Shown here: one piece after another, positions 23,046 to 29,244 of the stretch
Numbering within the stretch: position 1 is the first letter of the stretch
Layout of the letters: each line of letters starts with the position of its first letter
Source of the DNA: a virus
Direction: 5' to 3' (one strand)
Virus record (IMG/VR): IMGVR_UViG_3300035187_003044
Location: 1 to 29,244 of that record
DNA: 29,244 nucleotides
Made by a program: the position numbers and the translations under genes
Notes under the pieces: generated by a model
Told to the model about the DNA's origin: nothing
Seen by the model: only the letters and a program-made list of their open reading frames with translations
Databases searched by the model: none

Positions 23046-23084
23046 ACGCCAGCCCCAAGCATGAATCGCTTGAGGCTGGCGTTT
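23044..23084 (-). terminator. Strong hairpin after the major tail gene
   Basis: Inverted repeat with 17-nt arms at 23044-23060 and 23068-23084, pairing at 16 of 17 positions (the odd one is a possible G-U in one direction), around a 7-nt loop. On the minus strand it lies 19 nt after the major tail stop and the distal arm ends in GGCGTTT. The uridine run is short (TTT), so it may be a partial terminator or an mRNA 3'-end stabiliser. Such a structure fits the need for far more tail-tube than chaperone protein. Confidence 0.8.
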
Positions 23085-23102
23085 AACCCAGCAGACTAGT
23101 TA

Positions 23103-23660
23103 TTAGGCGCTAAGACCTGATGAGGCCTCACGGAACTCGACTTTTCCAAAGCCCAGACCGGTTGCCGTTGGAAGAATCGCTTCCGCATCGAACGATGGCG
23201 TTGAGAAGTTGTCTGTCGAACCAGACATGATTGTTCCACCAGTGATTTGACACTTGTTCAACACAAATGCCATTTCGGCCAAATCGGACTCAAGGTCATT
23301 TACCAAGAATTCAATCTTGAAGTTAGGAAGTGACTGTCCGTCGAACTCGTATGATGCGAGTTCTGCCGAACCGGAACCACTCGTTGCGACTGAACCTCCG
23401 AAGATAGTTGCCAATACTGGAAGGCTGAGTTCCGAATAGGTTGCGGAGAAGTTGAGACGGTCGACCTTACCCTTTTTGGCAAGAACCTTTCCGTCACCCT
23501 TCAACTCAACGCTGATGAAGTTTGGCTCAACCGAAACTTCTTGAATGCCCGGTACATCTACGGCTGCGCCGTAAGTGATGCCACCAGTGACATCTGCAGT
23601 GACGGGGTAGACCTTGCAGTCGTGTACGTCGAAAGAGATTGTGGAATTATTTGCGGCCAT
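23103..23660 (-). CDS. Major tail (tube) protein
   Basis: A 185-residue, Gly/Ser/Thr-rich beta protein with few charged helices, the size and composition of a siphoviral tail-tube subunit that stacks as hexamers around the tape measure. Examples of the beta pattern: TISFDVHDCKVYPVT, GVDRLNFSA-like strands around residues 62-75, and YEFDGQSLPNFKIEFLV. It has a strong AAAGGAG Shine-Dalgarno 8 nt before the ATG and is followed by a strong hairpin, both expected for an abundant virion protein. It precedes the chaperone and tape measure genes in canonical order. Confidence 0.85.
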   Translation of the reverse strand: MAANNSTISFDVHDCKVYPVTADVTGGITYGAAVDVPGIQEVSVEPNFISVELKGDGKVLAKKGKVDRLNFSATYSELSLPVLATIFGGSVATSGSGSAELASYEFDGQSLPNFKIEFLVNDLESDLAEMAFVLNKCQITGGTIMSGSTDNFSTPSFDAEAILPTATGLGFGKVEFREASSGLSA

Positions 23661-23745
23661 GTTTGTGACTCCTTTGGTCTGCTAGGCACTCACTTGCGTG
23701 AGCGTTTGAATTCTCACAGGTTTATATGTATAGACGAAGTATTCT
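23661..23745 (-). promoter_or_regulatory. Leader/promoter region of the major tail gene
   Basis: This 85-nt gap holds an AT-rich stretch with overlapping -10-like boxes (TATACA at 23727-23732 and TATAAA at 23721-23726) but no recognisable -35. It also holds a small hairpin in the leader (CACTCAC and GTGAG arms near 23688-23702), then the AAAGGAG ribosome-binding site. Independent transcription of the major tail gene is plausible; the promoter boxes are only suggestive. Confidence 0.35.
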
Positions 23746-24618
23746 CTAGGGATTTATCCGAGACCATGTTTTGTGATTTACAATTCCGGTTTCTTCAAGA
23801 CCGACCTTCTTTTGAAACTGCTTAACGGCCGCTTCTGTTTTTGGTCCAAAGTCTCCGTCGGTTGCGCACTGGACTCCTGCTTTATTCAACAACTGCTGAA
23901 GTGTTTTAACCGCACTTCCTTTTGCTCCAAGTTGCAGAACTGGGTTTGAAGCAGCATTCGCCTTTCCACGCTTTATTGCAGCATCGGCATTTCCCACAGG
24001 CGCTTGGGCTGCAGTCGGTGCCGAATTCGCCACGAGGGTGGGTGCTGGTGCGGGTACTGCGGTTGCTTCGCCAGGCTTGCAAACTTCTAGTGGGTTTGCG
24101 TTCATCCATGCTTGTACTGCTTCTGGCACTTCATCACCTTTTGTATAACGGATATGCCATGGTTCTTCCGGTACTACTTCCCAAGAAAATCCAAACTTGC
24201 GGCAATTTGCAATCATCCACTTCAAACGCTCGCCACTTGCGGTATGAACATCAACGGCCAAGCCGCTATTGTGCTGCGAGGTACCCGGTGCAGCCAAACT
24301 GGCCAACTTCTCCGACTTCTTGTACCACTTAACGCCTTCAAACGTACGAGTGCTGTTTCCGTTCGGTTCTTTTGTATATCGCTCAAGAAAAACTCTTAGT
24401 TGAGCGTCATAAGAACGATACAAGTCGCCAGCAGAGGTGGGCTTTAGTTCGATTCCATCAGCGGCCGCAGCAGCCTTGAGTGCTTTCCAAGCATTGGCGG
24501 CCAACCAGTGAAGGCGACCTCCATCAACCTTCGGTAGAAGACTTTCTGGAAAACGACCAGGTTTGTGTCCCGCAACATCTTTTGGTGGCGTAAGTTTATC
24601 GATATACAGTTCGGACAC
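23746..24618 (-). CDS. lysA: Endolysin: M15 D,D/L,D-carboxypeptidase with peptidoglycan-binding domain
   Basis: A 290-residue lysin. Residues 30-180 are a VanY/M15B-type zinc peptidase: H116 and D123 in SQHNSGLAVDVH and H155 in EPWHIRY are the zinc ligands, and E152 in the same motif is the likely general base. An Ala/Pro-rich linker (about 185-222) leads to a PG_binding_1 domain at about 227-288, with KTLQQLLNKAG and DGDFGPKTEAAVKQFQ. It cleaves peptidoglycan stem peptides at lysis. No signal peptide is visible, so it would need the adjacent holin candidates. The GTG start at 24618 has an AGGAG seven nt upstream. Confidence 0.93.
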   Translation of the reverse strand: MSELYIDKLTPPKDVAGHKPGRFPESLLPKVDGGRLHWLAANAWKALKAAAAADGIELKPTSAGDLYRSYDAQLRVFLERYTKEPNGNSTRTFEGVKWYKKSEKLASLAAPGTSQHNSGLAVDVHTASGERLKWMIANCRKFGFSWEVVPEEPWHIRYTKGDEVPEAVQAWMNANPLEVCKPGEATAVPAPAPTLVANSAPTAAQAPVGNADAAIKRGKANAASNPVLQLGAKGSAVKTLQQLLNKAGVQCATDGDFGPKTEAAVKQFQKKVGLEETGIVNHKTWSRINP

Positions 24619-24630
24619 TTTGGTCTCCTG

Positions 24631-24876
24631 TTACTTTGATGGATTTTCTTGTTCCACTTTGCTGAACACTTCGTTGATTTCTTTTTCTGACAGTTTCCCA
24701 TCTGTTAAAAATGCACGAGCCAACCCTTCAAGCACATTCGCCACGCCGCCGATTCCGGCCATAAATATGGCCTTCTCCATTGACACGCCAGCAATTGTGC
24801 CTGCTCCGATAACGCCCAGGCCGGTGACCGTGAATGTTGCGATAACTCGAAGGATGACATTTTTTAGCATGTTCAT
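24631..24876 (-). CDS. Small membrane protein, holin candidate
   Basis: An 81-residue protein with a hydrophobic region at about residues 3-50: VILRVIATFTVTGLGVIGAG and AIFMAGIGGVANVLEG, probably two membrane helices separated by a short polar turn. A charged tail follows (KLSEKEINEVFSKVEQ). The ATG at 24876 is chosen because GGAG lies 8 nt upstream; an upstream in-frame extension would be non-homologous basic sequence overlapping the next gene. Position immediately before the endolysin in transcription order supports a holin role; experimental proof is lacking. Confidence 0.7.
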   Translation of the reverse strand: MNMLKNVILRVIATFTVTGLGVIGAGTIAGVSMEKAIFMAGIGGVANVLEGLARAFLTDGKLSEKEINEVFSKVEQENPSK

Positions 24877-24946
24877 AAATATTTCTCCAGAGTGGACACC
24901 CAGCGGAGTGTTTACGCACTGGGCGCCCAATCCGAGGTAGCGATAC

Positions 24947-25171
24947 CTACTTCTTAGCCGCCGCTTTTTTTTCTTCCGGTTTCTTAGCAAGGAATGAAGC
25001 GACCATTGGGTCGCCAACTTTCGTGCTAAGCAGTGCGAGAGCAGCAGCAGCAAGCGGCATCAAGAGAGCCGTCATTTCTGCATCAACATTGTACTTGTCG
25101 CACACGTAGACAATGACACCGAGTGCTCCACCTTTGAGAACTTGGTCATAACTCATTTTCTTCTTGTCCAT
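24947..25171 (-). CDS. Second small membrane protein, holin candidate
   Basis: A 74-residue protein with two short hydrophobic segments (GGALGVIVYVC and TALLMPLAAAALALL) and a Lys/Glu-rich C-terminus (KKPEEKKAAAKK), a holin or antiholin-like layout. AAGGAG lies 7 nt before the ATG. It begins the lysis cassette in transcription order, followed by the other membrane protein and the endolysin. The 75-nt upstream gap contains a GC-rich hairpin (GCGGCG, ATAA loop, CGCCG) and a weak TATACG box but no clear promoter. A holin/antiholin pair is the simplest reading. Confidence 0.7.
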   Translation of the reverse strand: MDKKKMSYDQVLKGGALGVIVYVCDKYNVDAEMTALLMPLAAAALALLSTKVGDPMVASFLAKKPEEKKAAAKK

Positions 25172-25246
25172 GATTACTCCTTGGTCATCGGCGTTATCGC
25201 CGCAATCAGTCTTGACTAAGGATTCGTATACCTGGACTATGGTCTT

Positions 25247-27439
25247 TTATTCTGCTTTTGCTAAAAGCCTTTTCATTAGGTCCCTAACAACAGATTCCTG
25301 TTCGACCTCGTCACCTTCTGTAACAGCATCCACAACGATTCTTTTGCCATCAACAAGGTCGTATACATCTTCGTCGATTGTGTCTGCTGCAAGTAAGTAC
25401 CAAGCCTGAACATTGTTCTTTTGGCCGATTCGGTGGCACCTGTCTTCTGCTTGGTCGTGTTCTGCCGGGGTCCAACCCATTTGCACGAATACGACATCGG
25501 AGCCGGCAGTAAGCGTTAGACCAACACCACCTGCTTGTAGGTTGAGAACAATTACGCGGGACTTTGAATCATTTTGAAACGCATCAACAGCACGCTGACG
25601 CTCCTCAAGCGAATCTCTTCCGCTTACGCGCAAGCCGCCATATTTTTCGGCAAGATGGTCAACAACGTCAATGTTGTAGGCAAACACAACCAACTTTCTG
25701 TCACACGAATCAAGAAAAGAATCAATCCATTCTTCCACTGCATCCATTTTGGCTAATGCCGCCAAACGCTTAAGAACCTGTGTTCTGGCCATGTGCTCAG
25801 ATGAATCTTTACCTTTGTATCCGTTTGCCGAAAGAAATGATACGAGGTCATTTTCGGCACTCCTGTACTGTTTGAAAGCAGGTCCAGATGCGTCAAGGTG
25901 CACAACATTGCGAACCTTGTCTGGAAGTTCGGGGAGTACCTCATCTTTGGTTCTTCTGATGTAGCAGTTTTGACGAAGTTTCGTATTCAATTCAATTAAG
26001 TTGCTCGCTCCACCAGTGTCCCAACCAAAACCATTATGGTGCGCGTTGGTGTAGCGCTTTAGGAAAGCCCACTTTCCTCCAAAGCGACCAAGCATTCCCA
26101 TTATCTCCAACTGAGAAACAAGTTCTGATGGTCTGTTTGTTACCGGAGTGCCAGACAAAAGAAGCACGGAACCCGACGAGCCAATGCTTTTGGCTATATC
26201 TTTTGCGGCCTTGGTTCGTTTTGAGGTTCCATTTTTTACGTAATGAGACTCGTCAAGAACAAGACCGCTGGGTTTTAGATGTTTGATTGGCTCAACAAAC
26301 TTATAAAGAATGTCGTAGTTCACTACGTTCACATCGCAGGAAATAATATCAGTTTTTCCGGACACAACATTGACCGTTCTTTGTGGTAACCATTTAGCGA
26401 ATTCTCTACGCCAGTTTTCCTTCAACGAGGCCGGACAAACAATCACCGCAGGGAAAGCATCTTTTGCTTCCAGTGTCGCTATTGCTTCTACAGTTTTTCC
26501 CAAACCCATCTGGTCTGCAATAAGACATCTCCCAACAGAGGATGCATAAGCAACACCAGCCTTTTGATATGGCATCAGCGTTCCGGAAAGTGTCGGTATG
26601 TTGATATCAGCGTCGGTTGAGGCAGATGCTGTCAGCAGTTCTGCATCTCTTTTTGCAGAAGTTAATAGTGCTTTTCTTAACGAATCGCTTATCTCAAATG
26701 AATGCTTATCTGCTATCTCGATTACCGCAATGCAAGGGGGGCATGTCCAAAACTTTTTCTTTACATCCCATAGTCGACCTTGAATTTCCTTTATCTCGGC
26801 AACAATCTCCTGATTATAGGAAAAGTCAAAAATGATTCTTCCACTTTTAGACATGGTGATTTTGCGGTCGTTCAATATCTGGCTACTATCCGTCGCTACG
26901 CCCATTTTATTAAGTTCCTCTGTTGTGTTGAATCCGTAGTTGCTTGCAAAAAACTCTATCTGCGCGCTGCTAGAAAGCGGCGCAACCCACAAACTTGCTT
27001 CAGTGTTCCATCTGACACCATCTATTTTTTGCAGTTCGCCTATTAGTTGCTCGTCGTATTCGCACTCGATTACAAATATATCTCCGTTTGTAGATACTTG
27101 ATTTACTCCCCTTTTTCTTACCTGTTCAAGAATCGACGATGAATCAGCACCGGTGAAATTAACTGGTCTAGGTGGAGGCGAGATGTCGTCGTATTTGATT
27201 CCGTGTTTTTTTAATTGCGCTTCATACCGAGAAAGCATTGTCCATGCAACATACGAAACCGGAGGCGACCACTTTGAATCTGGGAGAAGTGCTACAAGGG
27301 AGCCAAATCTAGAGTCTGCTTTGTTAAAGCCAATTCCATCTTTTTCCTCAGCACCATCACACAAATTTGCAATTGTGCGTAATGCTTTTGAGAGAAGCGC
27401 TACATCGTAGTTATTTACTGTGTTGAGACTGTCGACCAT
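25247..27439 (-). CDS. SNF2-family helicase with two HARP-like repeats
   Basis: A 730-residue SWI2/SNF2 ATPase. Residues 10-82 form an N-terminal module found in other phage and bacterial helicases (LCDGAEEKDGIGFNKADS). Two HARP-like repeats follow at about 121-165 and 201-245 (WNTEASLWVAP, WDVKKKFWTCPP); HARP drives annealing activity in SMARCAL1. The motor: Walker A DQMGLGKT at 309-316, Walker B-like LDESH at 395-399, motif III SGTPVTN at 429-435, then C-lobe QAGGVGLTLT at 635-644 and QAEDRCHRIGQ at 663-673. It likely translocates on double-stranded DNA and remodels forks or displaces proteins rather than unwinding. The start overlaps the upstream gene by 25 nt. Confidence 0.92.
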   Translation of the reverse strand: MVDSLNTVNNYDVALLSKALRTIANLCDGAEEKDGIGFNKADSRFGSLVALLPDSKWSPPVSYVAWTMLSRYEAQLKKHGIKYDDISPPPRPVNFTGADSSSILEQVRKRGVNQVSTNGDIFVIECEYDEQLIGELQKIDGVRWNTEASLWVAPLSSSAQIEFFASNYGFNTTEELNKMGVATDSSQILNDRKITMSKSGRIIFDFSYNQEIVAEIKEIQGRLWDVKKKFWTCPPCIAVIEIADKHSFEISDSLRKALLTSAKRDAELLTASASTDADINIPTLSGTLMPYQKAGVAYASSVGRCLIADQMGLGKTVEAIATLEAKDAFPAVIVCPASLKENWRREFAKWLPQRTVNVVSGKTDIISCDVNVVNYDILYKFVEPIKHLKPSGLVLDESHYVKNGTSKRTKAAKDIAKSIGSSGSVLLLSGTPVTNRPSELVSQLEIMGMLGRFGGKWAFLKRYTNAHHNGFGWDTGGASNLIELNTKLRQNCYIRRTKDEVLPELPDKVRNVVHLDASGPAFKQYRSAENDLVSFLSANGYKGKDSSEHMARTQVLKRLAALAKMDAVEEWIDSFLDSCDRKLVVFAYNIDVVDHLAEKYGGLRVSGRDSLEERQRAVDAFQNDSKSRVIVLNLQAGGVGLTLTAGSDVVFVQMGWTPAEHDQAEDRCHRIGQKNNVQAWYLLAADTIDEDVYDLVDGKRIVVDAVTEGDEVEQESVVRDLMKRLLAKAE

Positions 27440-27879
27440 AGTCTTATGTCGTGTGGTTCTGCTGAGTATTCAGATTCAAAAGATGAACGCTTGTGTTCGA
27501 TGATTGCCCTAACCAGCCTCGTATTTTCTTCAACCAAGTCAAGATTGTCTGAGTTAACAAGAATTGTTTTTACTTCGGAAATTCTTTTGCTGATGCCGTT
27601 TCTATAGCGTTGTGATTTCCTGACCCATTCGTCAAATTTTTGCTTTTCTTCTTGATAATCTTCGTCGTCAACCAGACCAAGTTCAACATCTTTTGCCATC
27701 ATGTCAATTTTGCTTTTATGAAAAAGGACTTGTGAGTCAGAGTCGGAAAGGGCCGTGATAAGGGCAAAGCACCACGCTGAACGATTTTCTTCGGCTTGCA
27801 GCCACTGAATCTCTTCGTCAGTTGCCATACCTTTACATTCGCGCTTGGCCATGTCAAGAACATCTAGTTCTTTTTGCAT
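27415..27879 (-). CDS. Hypothetical coiled-coil protein
   Basis: A 154-residue, strongly charged, mostly helical protein I do not recognise. Runs such as LGLVDDEDYQEEKQKFDEW and a following KSQRYRNGISKRISEVKTI suggest an extended coiled coil. AGAGGT lies 4 nt before the ATG, so the start is well supported. Its end overlaps the SNF2 helicase start by 25 nt, so it is co-transcribed and may partner the helicase; that link is by position only. Confidence 0.65.
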   Translation of the reverse strand: MQKELDVLDMAKRECKGMATDEEIQWLQAEENRSAWCFALITALSDSDSQVLFHKSKIDMMAKDVELGLVDDEDYQEEKQKFDEWVRKSQRYRNGISKRISEVKTILVNSDNLDLVEENTRLVRAIIEHKRSSFESEYSAEPHDIRLWSTVSTQ

Positions 27880-27937
27880 TTGTACCTCTTAGGTTGAAGT
27901 TATTTAGTATCCTCAGCCTACCAAGAATTGGGTCTTG

Positions 27938-29244
27938 TTACTCGCTGTCGGGTTCTTTCATGTGCAACCACATTGCAGCGACAATGGCCAACACTGTTGA
28001 TATTCCAGCAATTCGCTGAATAGTGCCAGACAAAGTTAAATAAACAACAAGTGAGCCAGCAAGCGTGAAGCCCATGTTAAATATTCCGTAAACGAACTTT
28101 TTGAAGAATGCTTTCCAGTTCATGACTTTTTCTCCGTCAACGTATTTGTAAATACTTATACTCTTTATCCAGTCCAGACCATCGCCGGCTATTTCGCCAG
28201 TAGGCTCAGATTCTTCCTCCCTATCCCGTCTAGTTGCTGTGTCTTGTCTTGTGCTCGGGGGTGTTCCTCCAGAACCTCCAGAACCTCCGGAAATCGGTGA
28301 GGCTGGACTGGCGAGGGCAAGGGAGGCAGCAGACGCTGCGAGGAGGCTGGCGGCCACTACGGTGCGACGCTGGCCAACGTCAATGGTTTGGTCGAGCATT
28401 TGATAGTTATCAAGGGCCCCCTCAAATATGTCCACAACGTCCTCGAACACGTCTCTAATCGCTTCTGGAGCAGTCTGAGCGGCATCTACGATTTGGTCTG
28501 CCTGTTCCTCGCTTAACTCATCTACGGGAACCTGCTCGAAGATTGCCTCTGCTTGGCCCTCATCAATGCTTTCAAGAACCTTGGGGCTAGTTGCAAGTTC
28601 TGTTGCTTGACCTGACTCAATGCCGCCTTCCTGCTCTATTACTAACGTGACGACTTGTCCAACCTGCTCGCTCGTAATTGTGTCTGATTCCAACACATCT
28701 ACGATGACTCCGACTGATTCGGAGTCCAATTCATTACCCAAAACAGCGGTGAAGGTTTCAATCAAAACTTCGGTGCTTACTTCTTCGTCAAAGACTGCGC
28801 CAAGAGCAGCGCCCAAATTCTCTGCGGTTAGACCGTCCTCCAATACATCAACGATAAGGTCAATGGTTTCTGCATCCGAGAGGTCACTATCAAACACGCT
28901 GTCAAAGATTGCTTCTGTCTCTGACATGCTCAGGTTTGTTTCAAGCAAGTCTCCAAGAACTGTCATGGTGTCCGCAACAGAGATGTCCTCGTCAAACACG
29001 GCTGCCATAACTGTGTTCAGGTCGCCAGAACTAAGCGGACCATCAAAGATTGATTCCAAAGCCGACACCATATTATCGGCAGAAGTATCTTCGGAGAATG
29101 CTGAATCCAAAACTGCCGTCAACTGTTCGCCGGTGATGTCTGCATCCAGCATCGTCGTCAGTGCTTCAGTGAATACATCTGCCGAAACATCTTCGGTGAA
29201 CACGGCTTCCAGGACATTGTCAAACTGAGTGTCGGTAAGTTCTG
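27938..29244 (-). CDS. Membrane protein with 17-residue repeats (partial)
   Basis: At least 434 residues; the frame is open to the right edge, so the start is outside the window. The visible part begins with tandem 17-residue acidic repeats, then an acidic helical region ending near DVGQRR, a hydrophobic segment (VVAASLLAASAASLALA), a Gly/Ser/Pro/charged linker and a C-terminal membrane region with about two helices (GFTLAGSLVVYLTL and TVLAIVAAMWL). It resembles a structural or surface protein anchored at the C-terminus, but I recognise no family. It is the first leftward gene in the window, followed by the coiled-coil protein after 58 nt. Virion, exclusion or injection roles are all possible. 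Confidence 0.7.
   Translation of the reverse strand, partial: ELTDTQFDNVLEAVFTEDVSADVFTEALTTMLDADITGEQLTAVLDSAFSEDTSADNMVSALESIFDGPLSSGDLNTVMAAVFDEDISVADTMTVLGDLLETNLSMSETEAIFDSVFDSDLSDAETIDLIVDVLEDGLTAENLGAALGAVFDEEVSTEVLIETFTAVLGNELDSESVGVIVDVLESDTITSEQVGQVVTLVIEQEGGIESGQATELATSPKVLESIDEGQAEAIFEQVPVDELSEEQADQIVDAAQTAPEAIRDVFEDVVDIFEGALDNYQMLDQTIDVGQRRTVVAASLLAASAASLALASPASPISGGSGGSGGTPPSTRQDTATRRDREEESEPTGEIAGDGLDWIKSISIYKYVDGEKVMNWKAFFKKFVYGIFNMGFTLAGSLVVYLTLSGTIQRIAGISTVLAIVAAMWLHMKEPDSE
28628..29239 (-). repeat. Twelve tandem 17-residue (51-nt) protein repeats
   Basis: Twelve consecutive units with no insertion or deletion cover 612 nt and continue to the edge of the window. The consensus is roughly L/V/I-S/T-x-x-x-hydrophobic-x-x-hydrophobic-L/F-x-x-hydrophobic-F/L-x-x-D/E, for example LTDTQFDNVLEAVFTED, LTAENLGAALGAVFDEE. 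Units are divergent in DNA sequence, so they are old and maintained for structure. The periodicity suggests a helical or solenoid array. Confidence 0.9.

Noticed and set aside
24878-24946. Imperfect inverted repeat between the two holin candidates.
   Set aside because: Arms are interrupted by an unpaired stretch (CGG) and there is no T-run; not a convincing terminator.
25172-25246. GC-rich hairpin (GCGGCG, ATAA, CGCCG) upstream of the lysis genes as a terminator.
   Set aside because: It has no following T-run and sits just before the ribosome-binding site; at most a leader hairpin.
28620-29228. Rightward open frame of 202 codons, Ser/Thr-rich.
   Set aside because: It is the antisense shadow of the 17-residue repeat array; the low-complexity composition follows from the repeats on the other strand.

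Overview
This window is part of a tailed-phage (siphovirus) genome that most likely infects an actinobacterium. The phage call rests on an ordered tail cassette (major tail protein, frameshift-type tail assembly chaperones, 1622-residue tape measure, distal tail protein, tail-tip protein) and a lysis cassette (M15-type endolysin plus two small membrane proteins). The actinobacterial host is inferred from a WhiB-family regulator, a family essentially confined to Actinobacteria and their phages, and from promoters placed so that transcripts would begin at or next to the start codon (leaderless), which is common in that phylum. The DNA looks only moderately GC-rich, so a low-GC freshwater-type actinobacterium is possible; this is inference.

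Layout: three short genes at the far left run rightward (2OG-Fe(II) oxygenase, PD-(D/E)XK-like protein, unknown). Everything from about 1520 to the right end runs leftward. In transcription order (right to left): a membrane protein with perfectly periodic 17-residue repeats that runs off the window; an unknown coiled-coil protein; a SNF2 helicase with two HARP-like repeats; two holin candidates and an endolysin; the tail module; a late accessory group (small unknown, zinc-ribbon, double 2OG-Fe(II) oxygenase, 52-residue coiled-coil protein); a clear promoter; a DNA-metabolism group (possible annealing protein, HIRAN protein, two helix-turn-helix proteins, helicase-loader-like protein); a second promoter; then a tightly coupled set of a tandem ParB-like protein, a ParB-methyltransferase fusion, a CmoA-like carboxy-SAM synthase and a RusA resolvase; and finally small genes, WhiB and an S-adenosylmethionine decarboxylase.

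The most striking content is the 1735-7508 segment. It encodes two enzymes that chemically remodel SAM in opposite ways, carboxy-SAM synthase (adds a carboxylate to the methyl group) and AdoMet decarboxylase (removes the carboxylate of the amino acid). The first sits in a 1-4 nt overlap chain with ParB-like DNA-binding proteins, one fused to a methyltransferase-like domain. A SAM-analogue-dependent modification of DNA (for example carboxymethyl transfer), or starvation of host restriction and defence methyltransferases for SAM, are the leading hypotheses. Neither is demonstrated by sequence alone.

A second theme is fork remodelling: HARP-SNF2 helicase, stand-alone HIRAN protein and RusA resolvase together resemble the parts list of eukaryotic fork-reversal enzymes plus a junction resolvase. 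No tRNA, CRISPR array, insertion sequence, integrase or terminase was seen, and no intergenic stretch exceeds 300 bases.
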